From Serratia nematodiphila DZ0503SBS1 (GTDB lineage: Bacteria; Pseudomonadota; Gammaproteobacteria; Enterobacterales; Enterobacteriaceae): a DNA stretch of 64,000 nucleotides. A model generated the notes under the pieces. That model saw only the letters and a list, made by a program, of their open reading frames with translations. It made no database searches and had not been told where the DNA came from. Location of the stretch: assembly GCF_000738675.1 (NCBI RefSeq), contig NZ_JPUX01000001.1:1798001-1862000 (forward strand), written 5' to 3'. Both the position numbers and the translations under genes were made by a program. Positions 54,232 to 64,000 of the stretch are shown piece after piece. Position 1 is the first letter of the stretch, and every line of letters begins with the position of its first letter.

Positions 54232-54810
54232 ATGTCTATACAGAATACATTTCCAAGTTACCAATCTTTAACCGTGGCCCTCAACCAGCAGTCGGTGGCG
54301 TTGACCGCGGCAGAAATGCACGGCCTGATCAGCGGCCTGCTGTGTGGCGGCAGCCGTGACGCCGGCTGGCAGGCGCTGGTGCACGATCTGACCAACGAAG
54401 GCGTGGCCTTCCCACAGGCGCTCAGCCAACCGTTGCAGCAGCTGTATGAAGCGACGCGTGACACGCTGGAAGATGACGAATTCCTGTTCCAACTGATGCT
54501 GCCTGAAGGGGAGATCGTCAGCGTGTTCGATCGCGCCGACGCGCTGGCCGGTTGGGTCAACCACTTCTTGCTCGGTCTGGGCATGATGCAGCCGAAGCTG
54601 GCTCAGGTGAAAGACGAAGTCGGTGAAGCGATCGACGATCTACGCAACATCGCGCAACTGGGCTACGACGAAGACGAAGATCAGGAAGAATTGGAACAGT
54701 CGTTGGAAGAAGTGGCGGAGTATGTGCGGGTCGCCGCCATCATGTGCCACGGCGAATTCACCCGTCACAAACCGACGGCGCCGGAAAATATCAAACCGAC
54801 GCTGCACTAA
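54232..54810 (+). CDS. ygfB: UPF0149-family protein YgfB
   Basis: A 192-residue, all-helical cytoplasmic protein of unknown biochemical role. [18 protein letters not shown] and the acidic [16 protein letters not shown] are nearly as in E. coli YgfB. I start it at 54232 (MSIQNTF), matching E. coli, rather than an ATG two codons earlier. First gene of the ygfB-pepP-ubiH-ubiI unit conserved in enterobacteria. Confidence 0.95.
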   Translation: MSIQNTFPSYQSLTVALNQQSVALTAAEMHGLISGLLCGGSRDAGWQALVHDLTNEGVAFPQALSQPLQQLYEATRDTLEDDEFLFQLMLPEGEIVSVFDRADALAGWVNHFLLGLGMMQPKLAQVKDEVGEAIDDLRNIAQLGYDEDEDQEELEQSLEEVAEYVRVAAIMCHGEFTRHKPTAPENIKPTLH

Positions 54811-54865
54811 ACGTTCTATCGCCCCTCCGCCGGCGGTGCGGATGGCATGATTTCAGGAGAAGGTA

Positions 54866-56182
54866 ATGACTCAGCAGGAATTCAACAACCGCCGCCAGGC
54901 GCTGTTGGCGAAAATGGCGCCGGCCAGCGCGGCGGTTATTTTCTCTGCGCCGGAAACGACGCGCAGTGCAGATTCAGACTATCCCTACCGGCAGAACAGC
55001 GATTTTTGGTACCTGACCGGCTTCAATGAGCCGGAAGCGGTGCTGGTGCTGATTAAAAGCGACGAAACGCACAACCACAGCGTGTTGTTCAACCGGGTGC
55101 GCGATTTGACGGCGGAAATCTGGTTTGGCCGCCGCCTGGGGCAAGACGCCGCACCGGCAAAGCTGGGCGTGGATCGCGCGCTGCCGTTCGATGAAATCAA
55201 TGACCAACTGCACCTGCTGCTCAACGGCCTGGATGCGGTCTACCACGCGCAGGGCGAATACGCCTATGCCGATCAGATCCTGTTCGGCGCGCTGGACAAG
55301 CTGCGCAAGGGGTTCCGCCAGAATCTGCAGGCGCCTGCCACCGTGACCGACTGGCGGCCGTGGCTGCACGACATGCGCCTGTTCAAATCGCCGGAAGAGC
55401 TGGCGGTGATGCGCCGCGCCGGTGAGATCAGCGCGTTGGCGCATACCCGCGCGATGGAAAAATGCCGCCCGGGCATGTTCGAATATCAGCTGGAAGCGGA
55501 AATTCATCATGAATTCACCCGCCTCGGCGCCCGTTACCCGTCTTACAACACCATCGTCGGCAGCGGCGAAAACGGTTGCATCCTGCACTACACCGAGAAC
55601 GAGAGCCAGATGCGCGACGGCGATCTGGTGCTGATCGACGCCGGTTGCGAGTACCAGGGGTACGCCGGCGACATCACCCGCACCTTCCCGGTCAACGGCA
55701 AGTTCAGCCGGCCGCAGCGCGCGGTGTACGATATCGTGCTGGCGTCGCTGCAGCGTGCGCTGGAGCTGTTTAAGCCCGGCACCAGCATCCGCGAAGTCAA
55801 CGACGAAGTGGTGCGCATCATGGTGGTCGGGCTGGTGGAGCTGGGCGTATTGAAAGGTGAAGTCGATCAATTGATCGCCGAGCAGGCTCACCGTCAGTTC
55901 TTTATGCATGGGTTGAGCCACTGGTTGGGTCTCGACGTGCACGACGTTGGCCACTATGGCACGCCGAGCCGCGATCGGCTGCTGGAGCCGGGCATGGTGC
56001 TGACCGTGGAACCGGGGCTGTATATCGCGCCGGATGCGGACGTGCCGGAGGAATACCGCGGCATCGGCATCCGCATCGAGGACGACATCGTGATCACCGC
56101 CGACGGCAATGAAAACCTGACCGCCACCGTGGTGAAAGACGCCGATGCCATCGAAGCGTTGATGGCGGCGGCAAGGTCATAG
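54866..56182 (+). CDS. pepP: Xaa-Pro aminopeptidase P
   Basis: PepP, 438 residues; removes N-terminal residues that precede proline. The creatinase-like N-terminal domain (1-170) is followed by the pita-bread catalytic domain. Dimanganese ligands are visible in IDAGCEYQGYAGDITRTF (two aspartates), HGLSHWLGLDVHD (histidine), TVEPGLY and IEDDIVIT (glutamates). Ends one base before the ubiH start. Confidence 0.97.
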   Translation: MTQQEFNNRRQALLAKMAPASAAVIFSAPETTRSADSDYPYRQNSDFWYLTGFNEPEAVLVLIKSDETHNHSVLFNRVRDLTAEIWFGRRLGQDAAPAKLGVDRALPFDEINDQLHLLLNGLDAVYHAQGEYAYADQILFGALDKLRKGFRQNLQAPATVTDWRPWLHDMRLFKSPEELAVMRRAGEISALAHTRAMEKCRPGMFEYQLEAEIHHEFTRLGARYPSYNTIVGSGENGCILHYTENESQMRDGDLVLIDAGCEYQGYAGDITRTFPVNGKFSRPQRAVYDIVLASLQRALELFKPGTSIREVNDEVVRIMVVGLVELGVLKGEVDQLIAEQAHRQFFMHGLSHWLGLDVHDVGHYGTPSRDRLLEPGMVLTVEPGLYIAPDADVPEEYRGIGIRIEDDIVITADGNENLTATVVKDADAIEALMAAARS

Positions 56183-56183
56183 C

Positions 56184-57362
56184 ATGAGCGTCATTATCGT
56201 TGGTGGCGGTATGGCGGGCGCGACGTTGGCGCTGGCCATTTCGTCGCTCACTCAGGGAAGAATGGCGGTGGATCTGGTCGAGGCGACCCGGCCGGACGAC
56301 CGCAGCCATCCTGGCTTTGACGCCCGCGCCATCGCTTTGGCACAGGGCACCTGCCAACAGCTGGCGCGCATCGGCGTTTGGCCGGCGCTGCGCGACTGCG
56401 CCACGCCGATCACTCAGGTGCACGTCAGCGATCGCGGTCACGCCGGTTTCGTTAATCTGCAGGCGCAGGATTATCAGGTCGATGCGCTCGGCCAGGTGAT
56501 CGAACTGCACGACGCCGGGCAGCGGCTGTTCGCGCTGCTGGCGAAGGCGCCGGGCGTCACGCTGCACTGCCCCGCGCGGGTGGTGGACGTGATCCGCACC
56601 GCGGAGCGGGCGGAAGTGCTGCTGGACAACGGCCAGCGTCTGCGCGGGCAGCTGCTGGTGGCGGCCGACGGCTCGCGTTCGGCGCTGGCGCAGGCCTGCA
56701 ACGTGCAGTGGCGGCAGGAGGACTATCCGCAGTTCGCCACCATCGCCAACGTCACCACGGCGGAAGATCCGCAGGGGCGAGCTTTCGAGCGCTTTACCCG
56801 CTATGGGCCGCTGGCGCTGCTGCCGATGTCGCAGGGGCGCAGTTCACTGGTGTGGTGCCATGCGCGCGAAGATCGCGCCCAAGTGGATGCCTGGGACGAC
56901 GCGCGTTTTATCGCCGAGCTGCAACAGGCCTTCGGCTGGCGGCTGGGGCGCATCCTCAAGGCCGGTAAGCGGCACAGTTATCCACTTGGCCTGCTGACCG
57001 CCGATCGTCATGTCAGCCACCGGCTGGCGCTGGTGGGCAACGCGGCGCAGACGCTGCATCCGATCGCCGGGCAGGGGTTCAACCTTGGTCTGCGCGATGT
57101 AATGTCGCTGGCGGAAACGCTGGCGGAAGCGATGAACAGCGGCGAAGACGCCGGCGGTTATGCGCTGCTGAGCCGCTATCAGCAGCGGCGGCAAAACGAT
57201 CAGCAGGCGACGATCGGCGTGACCGACGGATTGATTCGCCTGTTCGCCAACCGTTATGTCCCGCTGGTGGTCGGCCGCAATCTGGGGCTGATGGCGATGG
57301 CGCGTTTGCCGGCGGTGCGCGACGCCTTCGCCAAGCGCACATTGGGCTGGGTGGAACGTTAG
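56184..57362 (+). CDS. ubiH: 2-octaprenyl-6-methoxyphenol hydroxylase
   Basis: UbiH, 392 residues, flavin monooxygenase acting late in ubiquinone synthesis, at the membrane within the Ubi complex. The FAD motifs IVGGGMAGATLAL (N-terminus), the middle DG segment and LVGNAAQTLHPIAGQGFNLGLRD (about 275-300) are present. Translated immediately after pepP and followed by the paralogue ubiI. Confidence 0.96.
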   Translation: MSVIIVGGGMAGATLALAISSLTQGRMAVDLVEATRPDDRSHPGFDARAIALAQGTCQQLARIGVWPALRDCATPITQVHVSDRGHAGFVNLQAQDYQVDALGQVIELHDAGQRLFALLAKAPGVTLHCPARVVDVIRTAERAEVLLDNGQRLRGQLLVAADGSRSALAQACNVQWRQEDYPQFATIANVTTAEDPQGRAFERFTRYGPLALLPMSQGRSSLVWCHAREDRAQVDAWDDARFIAELQQAFGWRLGRILKAGKRHSYPLGLLTADRHVSHRLALVGNAAQTLHPIAGQGFNLGLRDVMSLAETLAEAMNSGEDAGGYALLSRYQQRRQNDQQATIGVTDGLIRLFANRYVPLVVGRNLGLMAMARLPAVRDAFAKRTLGWVER

Positions 57363-57443
57363 ACACAGAATCGGGCGCCCTGTGGCGCGCCCAAAAACGC
57401 GGCGTGGCAAGGCGTCGCGCGTTATTTAAGGAAATCGAGCAGC

Positions 57444-58646
57444 ATGCAATCATTTGACGTGATTATCGCCGGTGGCGGTATGGTGGGGCTGGCGTTGGCC
57501 TGCGGCCTGCAGGGCAGCGGGCTGCGCGTGGCGGTGCTGGAGCAGCGCCAGCCGGATATGGCGCCGCCGTCGGAGCAGCCCGCGCTGCGCGTTTCCGCCA
57601 TCAATGCCGCCAGCGAGCGTTTGCTGCAGCATATCGGCGTGTGGAACGACATCCTCCAGCAGCGCGCCAGCGCCTACAACGCGATGGAAGTGTGGGATCG
57701 CGATAGCTTCGGCAAAATCGCCTTCCGCGGCGACGAGTGCGGTTTCAGCCATCTCGGCCACATCATCGAAAATTCGGTGATCCAGCAGGCGCTGTGGAAG
57801 CGCGCCGAAAGCCTGTCGGACATCACGCTGATTACCCCGGCCGCGCTCAAGCAGGTGGCGTGGGGCGAGAATGACGCCTTCATCACGCTGGAGGACGGCC
57901 GTATGCTGACCGCCCGGTTGGTGATTGGCGCCGACGGCGCCCAGTCGTGGCTGCGCCAGCATGCCGATATCCCGCTTACCTTCTGGGACTATCGCCACCA
58001 CGCGTTGGTGGCCACCATCCGCACCGAAGAGCCGCATCAGGCCACGGCGCGGCAAATTTTCCACGGCGACGGCATTCTGGCGTTCCTGCCGTTCAGCGAT
58101 CCGCATTTGAGCTCCATCGTCTGGTCGGTCGCGCCGGAAGACGCTGAGCGTCTCAAGCAGCTGGAGCCGGAACAATTCAACCGCGAACTGGCGATGGCCT
58201 TCGATATGCGGCTGGGCGCCTGCAGCCTGGAAAGCGAACGGCTGGCGTTCCCGCTGACCGGCCGCTATGCGCGCAGCTTCGCGGCGCACCGCCTGGCGCT
58301 GGTGGGCGATGCGGCGCATACCGTGCACCCGCTGGCCGGACAGGGCGTGAACCTGGGCTTTATGGACGCCGCCGAGCTGATTTCCGAACTGCGCCGCCTG
58401 CAGCGGCAGGGCAAGGATATTGGCCAGCACCTCTATCTGCGCCGCTATGAGCGCCGCCGCAAACATGGCGCGGCGGTGATGTTGGCCAGCATGCAGGGTT
58501 TCCGCGAACTGTTCGACGGCAACCACCCGGCCAAAAAGCTGCTGCGCGACGTGGGGCTGCGGCTGGCGGACAGCCTGCCTGGCGTCAAGCCTAAGCTGGT
58601 GCGTCAGGCGATGGGCCTGAACGATCTGCCCGAGTGGCTTGCCTGA
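57444..58646 (+). CDS. ubiI: 2-octaprenylphenol hydroxylase UbiI (VisC)
   Basis: UbiI, 400 residues; C5-hydroxylase of ubiquinone synthesis. FAD motif IAGGGMVGLALACGLQ at the N-terminus, VIGADGAQSWLRQ in the middle and LVGDAAHTVHPLAGQGVNLG in the C-terminal part. Paralogous to ubiH, which lies 81 bp upstream on the same strand. Last gene of the ygfB-pepP-ubiH-ubiI unit. Confidence 0.96.
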   Translation: MQSFDVIIAGGGMVGLALACGLQGSGLRVAVLEQRQPDMAPPSEQPALRVSAINAASERLLQHIGVWNDILQQRASAYNAMEVWDRDSFGKIAFRGDECGFSHLGHIIENSVIQQALWKRAESLSDITLITPAALKQVAWGENDAFITLEDGRMLTARLVIGADGAQSWLRQHADIPLTFWDYRHHALVATIRTEEPHQATARQIFHGDGILAFLPFSDPHLSSIVWSVAPEDAERLKQLEPEQFNRELAMAFDMRLGACSLESERLAFPLTGRYARSFAAHRLALVGDAAHTVHPLAGQGVNLGFMDAAELISELRRLQRQGKDIGQHLYLRRYERRRKHGAAVMLASMQGFRELFDGNHPAKKLLRDVGLRLADSLPGVKPKLVRQAMGLNDLPEWLA

Positions 58647-58733
58647 CACCTGCCTTCTGCGAGCCCGCAGCGGGCTCGCGCTTCTCGCCTTATGCCATCG
58701 CGTTTCCTTATATAACCCTTCATTTGAAATAAT

Positions 58734-58770
58734 CTAATTTCAGCCGCTTTTTATCATTACTTTTTCTAAT
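58734..58770. promoter_or_regulatory. Two CTAAT motifs, candidate GcvA sites
   Basis: CTAAT at 58734-58738 and 58766-58770, 32 bp apart (three helical turns). GcvA binding regions at E. coli gcvT share CTAAT. Short motif, so the evidence is mainly position. Confidence 0.4.
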
Positions 58771-58988
58771 TCCATGTTCGGTTATCAAAAGTCCGGATCC
58801 CATGTGCGGCCATAGGTTTGTTATATAAGTTCGGCATTTTGCCGCTTTAATTGTTAATTTTGTGCCTTAAGGCGCATTTTTCCAGTGAAAAACTCTGCAC
58901 ACTAGCCCGGCATTTTACCGCCCCGGAACGGCGATGAGCCTATTTTAACTTATGGTTAATGTGGTCGTTCGGTGATAAGTTCGGGGGA

Positions 58989-59004
58989 AAGGTATCGTTT
59001 GCGT
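58989..59004. promoter_or_regulatory. Candidate PurR site upstream of gcvT
   Basis: Ends in CGTTTGCGT, a perfect half of the PurR consensus ACGCAAACGTTTGCGT; 12 of 16 positions match overall by eye. E. coli gcvTHP is PurR-repressed. Confidence 0.45.
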
Positions 59005-59152
59005 CACGGCGATTGCACGCAGTTTTCGCCCGTCCCGGCGCAGCATTTGTGTTGAGCAGTCAGTGCGCCATGGCGATCGGGCCGCGAGCCAGGCTCCGCC
59101 GCATTGCGTGGCAGCACCCTAACTTCTAGCGACGAGTGGAAAGAGGGAAAAG

Positions 59153-60250
59153 ATGGCAAAGCAAACCCCACTGTACGACCAGCACGTGGCGTGCGGTGCG
59201 CGCATGGTAGACTTTCACGGCTGGATGATGCCGCTGCACTACGGCTCGCAGCTCGATGAGCACCACGCGGTGCGTCAGGATGCTGGCATGTTCGACGTGT
59301 CTCACATGACCATCGTGGATCTGCACGGCGCTCGCACCCGCGAGTTCCTGCGCTACCTGCTGGCGAACGACGTCGCCAAACTGACCCAACCCGGCAAGGC
59401 GCTGTACACCGGCATGCTGAATGCCTCCGGCGGCGTGATCGATGACCTGATCGTTTATTTCCTCACTGAAGACTATTTCCGCCTGGTGGTGAACTCCGCC
59501 ACCCGCGACAAAGACCTGGCCTGGATTGAAGAGCACGCCGCGCCGTATGGCGTCGCGCTGACGGTGCGCGACGATCTGGCGCTGATCGCGGTGCAGGGCC
59601 CGCAGGCCAAAGAGCGCGCCGGCACCCTGTTCACTCCGGAACAAAAAAGCGCGGTCGAAGGCATGAAGCCATTCTTCGGCGTGCAGGCCGGCGAGCTGTT
59701 CATCGCCACCACCGGTTACACCGGCGAGGCCGGCTATGAGATCGCGCTGCCGAAAGAGCAGGCGGCGGATTTCTGGCAAAAATTGCTGGCCGCGGGCGTC
59801 AAGCCGGCCGGTCTGGGCGCGCGCGACACCCTGCGCCTGGAAGCGGGCATGAACCTCTACGGGCAAGAGATGGACGAGGGCGTTTCGCCGCTGGCCGCCA
59901 ACATGGGCTGGACCATCGCCTGGCAGCCGGAAGATCGCCGTTTCATCGGCCGCGAAGCGCTGGAACAACAGCGCGAGCAGGGCACCGAGCAACTGGTCGG
60001 CTTGATCATGACGGAAAAAGGCGTATTACGTAATGAGCTGCCGGTGCGTTTCACCGACGCGGCGGGGCAAACCCACGAAGGCGTGATCACCAGCGGTTCG
60101 TTCTCCCCGACGCTGGGCTTCAGCATCGCGCTGGCGCGCGTGCCGGCGGGCATCGGCGAGCAGGCCATCGTGCAGATTCGCAACCGCGAGATGCCGGTCA
60201 AAGTGACCAAGCCCGGTTTCGTTCGCGCCGGCAAGCCGCTGACAAATTGA
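59153..60250 (+). CDS. gcvT: Glycine cleavage system T protein (aminomethyltransferase)
   Basis: GcvT, 365 residues. It takes the aminomethyl group from lipoyl-GcvH and passes it to tetrahydrofolate, releasing ammonia and giving 5,10-methylene-[27 protein letters not shown] and the folate-site aspartate in [10 protein letters not shown] regions are typical. AGAGGG precedes the ATG. First gene of gcvTHP. Confidence 0.97.
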   Translation: MAKQTPLYDQHVACGARMVDFHGWMMPLHYGSQLDEHHAVRQDAGMFDVSHMTIVDLHGARTREFLRYLLANDVAKLTQPGKALYTGMLNASGGVIDDLIVYFLTEDYFRLVVNSATRDKDLAWIEEHAAPYGVALTVRDDLALIAVQGPQAKERAGTLFTPEQKSAVEGMKPFFGVQAGELFIATTGYTGEAGYEIALPKEQAADFWQKLLAAGVKPAGLGARDTLRLEAGMNLYGQEMDEGVSPLAANMGWTIAWQPEDRRFIGREALEQQREQGTEQLVGLIMTEKGVLRNELPVRFTDAAGQTHEGVITSGSFSPTLGFSIALARVPAGIGEQAIVQIRNREMPVKVTKPGFVRAGKPLTN

Positions 60251-60296
60251 TTTTTTATTGATTGATTCTTTTATTTCTTCGAAGGAGTAACCGGCG

Positions 60297-60683
60297 ATGA
60301 GCAATGTGCCAACAGAATTGAAATACGCATCCTCTCACGAGTGGGTTCGCGCAGAAGGTAACGGCGTTTACACCGTAGGCATCACCGAACACGCGCAGGA
60401 ACTGCTGGGCGATATGGTGTTTGTCGATCTGCCGGAAGTGGGCCGCAGCGTCGCCGCCGGTGAAGACTGCGCCGTGGCGGAATCCGTCAAGGCGGCGTCG
60501 GACATTTACGCGCCAATCAGCGGCGAAATCGTGGCGGTGAACGCCGAGCTGGAAAGCTCCCCGGAGCTGGTGAACAGCGAACCTTACGGTGACGGCTTCC
60601 TGTTCCAGATTAAAGCCTCCGACGAAGGCGAGCTGGCGAACCTGCTGGACGCCGCGGCTTATCAGGCCTCGATCGACGAGTAA
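60297..60683 (+). CDS. gcvH: Glycine cleavage system H protein
   Basis: GcvH, 128 residues; the lipoyl carrier shuttling between GcvP, GcvT and dihydrolipoamide dehydrogenase. The lipoylation lysine is K65 in [18 protein letters not shown] lies before the ATG. It is followed by a hairpin before gcvP. Confidence 0.97.
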   Translation: MSNVPTELKYASSHEWVRAEGNGVYTVGITEHAQELLGDMVFVDLPEVGRSVAAGEDCAVAESVKAASDIYAPISGEIVAVNAELESSPELVNSEPYGDGFLFQIKASDEGELANLLDAAAYQASIDE

Positions 60684-60690
60684 TCGTGCC

Positions 60691-60725
60691 CACGCCCCAG
60701 GCCTTTCGGCCGGGGCGTTTTAGTT
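60691..60725 (+). terminator. Hairpin between gcvH and gcvP
   Basis: Stem ACGCCCC-A-GGCC / GGCC-GGGGCGT with one bulged A and TTTC loop, followed by TTTTAG. It looks like a partial intrinsic terminator or an RNA-processing/stability element inside the operon, since gcvP follows 50 bp later on the same strand. Confidence 0.7.
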
Positions 60726-60775
60726 ACCGTTCAAGCTATATCCCGTATCACGCAAGCATTCAGGAATTTGTAGCA

Positions 60776-63655
60776 ATGACTCAGACACTCAGCCAACTCG
60801 AACACAGCGAAGCGTTCATCGAACGCCACATCGGCTCTTCTGCGGAACAACGCCAGGAGTTGCTGGCAGCGGTGGGCGCTCGCTCGCTCAGCGCGCTGAT
60901 CCAACAGATCGTGCCGGCGGACATTCAGCTGCCGGGGCCGCCGCCGGTTGGCGGCGCGGCGACCGAACACCAGGCGCTGGCTGAGCTGAAGGCGATCGCC
61001 TCGCAGAATCAGCGCTACAAATCCTATATCGGCATGGGCTACAGCGCCGTGCTGACGCCGCCGGTGATCCTGCGCAATATGCTGGAAAACCCGGGCTGGT
61101 ACACAGCCTACACCCCTTATCAGCCGGAAGTGTCGCAGGGCCGTCTGGAAGCGCTGCTGAACTTCCAGACCGTGACCCTCGATCTGACCGGCCTGGATCT
61201 GGCCTCCGCATCGCTGCTGGATGAAGCCACCGCCGCCGCCGAGGCGATGGCGTTGGCCAAACGCGCCAGCAAGCTGAAAGACGCCAACCGCTTCTTCGTG
61301 GCTGACGACGTGCATCCGCAGACGCTGGACGTGGTGCGCACCCGCGCCGAAACCTTCGGCTTCGACGTCATCGTCGATAAAGCGGAAAAAGTGCTGGAGC
61401 TGGACGGCGTGTTCGGCGTGCTGCTGCAACAGGTGGGCTCCACCGGTGAACTGCACGACTACAGCGCGCTGCTGGCTGAACTGAAATCGCGCAAAATCAT
61501 CACCAGCGTGGCCGCCGACATCATGGCCCTGGTGCTGCTGACCGCGCCGGGCAAGCAGGGCGCCGACGTGGTGTTCGGCTCCGCGCAGCGCTTCGGCGTG
61601 CCGATGGGCTACGGCGGCCCGCACGCCGCCTTCTTCGCCTGCCGCGACGAGTTCAAGCGCTCGATGCCGGGCCGCATCATCGGCGTTTCCCGCGATGCCG
61701 CCGGCAACACCGCGCTGCGCATGGCGATGCAGACCCGCGAGCAGCATATCCGCCGCGAGAAAGCCAACTCGAATATCTGTACTTCGCAGGTGCTGCTGGC
61801 CAACATCGCCAGTCTGTATGCGGTGTATCACGGCCCGCAAGGGCTGCAGCGCATCGCCGGGCGCATCCACCGCCTGACCGACATCCTGGCCGCCGGGCTG
61901 CAGAAGGCCGGCCTGACGCTGCGCCACAACACCTGGTTCGACACCCTGACCGTTGAAGTGAAAGACAAGGCCGCCGTGCTGGAACGTGCGCTGAGCTTCG
62001 GCATCAACCTGCGTACCGACATCCACGGCGCCGTGGGCATCACGCTGGATGAAGCCACCTCGCGTGAAGACGTGCAAACGCTGTTCGCACTGCTGGCGGG
62101 CGACAATCACGGTCTGGACATCGACGCGCTGGACGCGGCGGTGAGCAAAAACAGTCAATCGATCCCGGCCGCTATGCTGCGCCAGGATCCGATCCTGACC
62201 CACCCGGTATTCAACCGCTATCACAGCGAAACCGAGATGATGCGTTACATGCATCGCTTGGAGCGTAAGGATCTGGCGCTGAACCAGGCGATGATCCCGC
62301 TGGGTTCCTGCACCATGAAATTGAACGCCGCGGCGGAAATGATCCCGATCACTTGGCCTGAATTCTCCGAACTGCACCCGTTCTGCCCGCCGGAGCAGGC
62401 TGCCGGTTACCAACAGATGATCGGCCAACTGTCTCAGTGGCTGGTGCAGCTGACCGGCTATGACGCGGTGTGCATGCAGCCGAACTCCGGCGCGCAGGGC
62501 GAATACGCCGGCCTGCTGGCGATCCGCCGCTACCACGAAAGCCGCAACGAAGCGGGCCGTCACGTCTGCCTGATCCCGAGCTCGGCGCATGGCACCAACC
62601 CGGCCTCCGCCCAGATGGCGGGCATGAGCGTGGTCGTGGTGGCCTGCGACAAGAACGGCAACATCGATCTGCACGATCTGCGCGTCAAGGCGGAGCAGGC
62701 AGGCGAAGAACTCTCTTGCATCATGGTGACCTACCCGTCGACCCACGGCGTGTATGAAGAAACCATCCGTGAAGTGTGCCAGATCGTGCACCAGTTCGGC
62801 GGTCAGGTGTATCTGGACGGCGCCAACATGAATGCCCAGGTGGGCATCACCACGCCGGGCTACATCGGCGCAGACGTTTCGCACCTCAACCTGCATAAAA
62901 CCTTCTGCATCCCGCACGGCGGCGGCGGCCCGGGCATGGGCCCTATCGGCGTGAAAGCGCACCTGGCGCCGTTTGTACCGGGCCACAGCGTGGTGCAGAT
63001 CGACGGCGTAACCACCCAGCAGGGCGCGGTCTCCGCGGCGCCGTTCGGCAGCGCCTCCATCCTGCCTATCAGTTGGATGTACATCCGCATGATGGGCGCG
63101 GAAGGCCTGAAGCAGGCCAGCCAGATGGCGATCCTGAACGCCAACTACATCGCTACCCGTCTGAAAGACGCATACCCGATTCTGTATACCGGCCGCGATC
63201 ACCGCGTGGCGCACGAATGTATCCTCGACATTCGTCCGCTGAAGGAAGAGACCGGCATCAGCGAAATGGACATCGCCAAGCGCCTGATCGACTTCGGCTT
63301 CCACGCGCCGACCATGTCGTTCCCGGTAGCGGGCACGCTGATGGTCGAGCCGACCGAGTCGGAAAGCAAAGTGGAGCTGGATCGCTTTATCGATGCGATG
63401 CTGGCGATCCGCAGCGAGATCGACCGCGTCGCCAAAGGCGAATGGCCGCTGGAAGACAACCCGCTGGTGAATGCGCCGCACGTGCAGGCGGAGCTGGTCA
63501 ACGACTGGCAGCACCCGTACAGCCGCGAGCTGGCGGTGTTCCCGGTGGCCGGCGTACGCGAGAACAAGTACTGGCCGAGCGTTAAGCGTCTGGACGACGT
63601 GTATGGCGACCGTAACCTGTTCTGCTCTTGCGTGCCGATGAGCGATTACGAATAA
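60776..63655 (+). CDS. gcvP: Glycine dehydrogenase (decarboxylating), P protein
   Basis: GcvP, 959 residues in one chain. It decarboxylates glycine with pyridoxal phosphate and loads the aminomethyl group on GcvH. The PLP lysine is in [17 protein letters not shown] (C-terminal half), followed by the glycine-rich loop. N-terminal [12 protein letters not shown] is the family start, which fixes the ATG at 60776; the frame is open 30 codons further left, through the gcvH-gcvP hairpin. Confidence 0.98.
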   Translation: MTQTLSQLEHSEAFIERHIGSSAEQRQELLAAVGARSLSALIQQIVPADIQLPGPPPVGGAATEHQALAELKAIASQNQRYKSYIGMGYSAVLTPPVILRNMLENPGWYTAYTPYQPEVSQGRLEALLNFQTVTLDLTGLDLASASLLDEATAAAEAMALAKRASKLKDANRFFVADDVHPQTLDVVRTRAETFGFDVIVDKAEKVLELDGVFGVLLQQVGSTGELHDYSALLAELKSRKIITSVAADIMALVLLTAPGKQGADVVFGSAQRFGVPMGYGGPHAAFFACRDEFKRSMPGRIIGVSRDAAGNTALRMAMQTREQHIRREKANSNICTSQVLLANIASLYAVYHGPQGLQRIAGRIHRLTDILAAGLQKAGLTLRHNTWFDTLTVEVKDKAAVLERALSFGINLRTDIHGAVGITLDEATSREDVQTLFALLAGDNHGLDIDALDAAVSKNSQSIPAAMLRQDPILTHPVFNRYHSETEMMRYMHRLERKDLALNQAMIPLGSCTMKLNAAAEMIPITWPEFSELHPFCPPEQAAGYQQMIGQLSQWLVQLTGYDAVCMQPNSGAQGEYAGLLAIRRYHESRNEAGRHVCLIPSSAHGTNPASAQMAGMSVVVVACDKNGNIDLHDLRVKAEQAGEELSCIMVTYPSTHGVYEETIREVCQIVHQFGGQVYLDGANMNAQVGITTPGYIGADVSHLNLHKTFCIPHGGGGPGMGPIGVKAHLAPFVPGHSVVQIDGVTTQQGAVSAAPFGSASILPISWMYIRMMGAEGLKQASQMAILNANYIATRLKDAYPILYTGRDHRVAHECILDIRPLKEETGISEMDIAKRLIDFGFHAPTMSFPVAGTLMVEPTESESKVELDRFIDAMLAIRSEIDRVAKGEWPLEDNPLVNAPHVQAELVNDWQHPYSRELAVFPVAGVRENKYWPSVKRLDDVYGDRNLFCSCVPMSDYE

Positions 63656-63680
63656 CACGTTCGGCAAAGTTTGTGTTTGG

Positions 63681-63712
63681 GGGACACCGCATGATGCGGT
63701 GTCCCTTTTTAT
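63681..63712 (+). terminator. Intrinsic terminator of gcvTHP
   Basis: Stem GGGACACCGCA / TGCGGTGTCCC around TGA, followed by TTTTTATTTT, 25 bp after gcvP. Confidence 0.95.
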
Positions 63713-63763
63713 TTTATCGCGGCCTATTCTTTCCGGTACGTTCCCACGATTTGAGGAGTCATC

Positions 63764-64000
63764 ATGCAAGCGGCAATCGTAACAGCGCTGGGGCAACCCC
63801 CGGTTTTCGGCACCTTTGAGGAGCCTCAGGCGCAGGCGAATGAAGTGCCGATCGACGTTCTGGCGGCCGGCATCAAGCAGCTGGATCGCGCCACCGTCGC
63901 CGGCACTCATTATTCCAGCCCGAAGCAATTGCCGATCGTGCCTGGCACCGACGGCGTGGGCCGCACGGCGGACGGGCAACGGGTGTACTTCGCCTCTTTC
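63764..64000 (+). CDS. Quinone oxidoreductase-like protein (MDR superfamily), 3' end outside window
   Basis: The first 79 codons of a medium-chain dehydrogenase/reductase. MQAAIVTALGQPPVF, the substrate-domain strand pattern and IVPGTDGVGRTADGQRVYF are typical of the zinc-free quinone oxidoreductase branch. TGAGGAG precedes the ATG at 63764. The cofactor domain and end are right of the window, so the substrate cannot be judged. Confidence 0.82.
   Translation, partial: MQAAIVTALGQPPVFGTFEEPQAQANEVPIDVLAAGIKQLDRATVAGTHYSSPKQLPIVPGTDGVGRTADGQRVYFASF

Larger units (their letters stand above)
58647..59152. promoter_or_regulatory. 506-bp regulatory region upstream of gcvTHP
   Basis: Non-coding and partly AT-rich. 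It contains a weak ubiI-proximal hairpin (58659-58679), two CTAAT motifs, a TGTGCCTTAAGGCGCA palindrome (58861-58876) that could be a CRP-like site, and a PurR-like sequence. E. coli gcvTHP is controlled by GcvA, Lrp, PurR and CRP over a similarly long region. No glycine riboswitch is recognisable. Confidence 0.55.

Noticed and set aside
57363..57443. Terminator between ubiH and ubiI
   Set aside because: GC-rich partial pairing only, no T-run, and ubiI follows on the same strand.
58647..59152. Glycine riboswitch upstream of gcvT
   Set aside because: I looked for the conserved glycine-aptamer core and its tandem arrangement and did not find it; enterobacterial gcvTHP is controlled by proteins.
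60731..63979. Open frame of over 1,000 codons on the minus strand opposite gcvP
   Set aside because: It mirrors gcvP exactly, its translation is rich in His, Arg, Gln and Val with no domain pattern, and such antisense frames are common in GC-rich genes with biased third positions.
1..64000. CRISPR arrays, insertion sequences, prophage, integrases, tRNA genes
   Set aside because: No regularly spaced direct repeats, transposase or integrase motifs, or tRNA-like folds were recognised on either strand.

Overview
The window is a stretch of enterobacterial chromosome, most likely Serratia (S. marcescens group). It is GC-rich throughout, and the gene order follows the E. coli 66-min region: loiP-tktA, epd-pgk-fbaA-mscS, argO-yggE-argP-rpiA-serA-fau-ssrS-zapA-ygfB-pepP-ubiH-ubiI-gcvT-gcvH-gcvP. 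The 6S RNA between fau and zapA is 183 nt long, as in E. coli. Accessory blocks are inserted between these conserved segments. I saw no insertion sequence, phage gene, integrase, tRNA gene or CRISPR array. The genus is inferred from synteny and base composition only.

Layout: (1) 1-11206 is a forward catabolic cluster of unknown substrate. It holds an SDR (cut by the window edge), an IclR regulator, an extradiol-dioxygenase-like VOC protein, a ferredoxin-reductase-type flavoprotein, an MFS importer, a cupin, an alpha/beta hydrolase, a second SDR with altered catalytic residues, an aspartate-dehydrogenase-like enzyme, an aldehyde dehydrogenase and a ThDP enzyme. (2) 11249-14234 is loiP and tktA. 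(3) 14304-18269 holds brnQ, a PF10014 2-oxoglutarate dioxygenase, a CsaA-like tRNA-binding-fold protein and a divergent EamA exporter, which together suggest hydroxylation and export of a free amino acid. (4) 18432-22437 is a three-gene ABC importer. (5) 22925-28331 is epd-pgk-fbaA, a DUF1345 protein and mscS, with Cra and CRP sites recognisable upstream of epd.

(6) 28588-47720 is a 19.5-kb island between mscS and argO, which are neighbours in E. coli. It carries an AT-richer orphan lipoprotein, an aromatic-acid-type MFS transporter, a mesD-mesX folate-independent methionine synthase pair, a DUF2058 protein, an RluA-type pseudouridine synthase, and a large yia/sgb locus. That locus contains yiaK-yiaL-yiaX2-lyxK-sgbH-sgbU-sgbE plus a ribose-type ABC importer, an SMP-30 lactonase and the regulator yiaJ. 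Two near-identical 35-bp sequences precede its two operons and are probably YiaJ operators. (7) 47846-64000 is the conserved backbone from argO to gcvP, ending in a truncated quinone-oxidoreductase-like gene.

Functionally, the yia/sgb route would take 2,3-diketo-L-gulonate to D-xylulose 5-phosphate. TktA and RpiA (pentose phosphate) and Epd, Pgk and FbaA (glycolysis, pyridoxal-phosphate supply) are encoded in the same window. SerA, the GcvTHP system, Fau and MesD/MesX form a serine, one-carbon and methionine theme.
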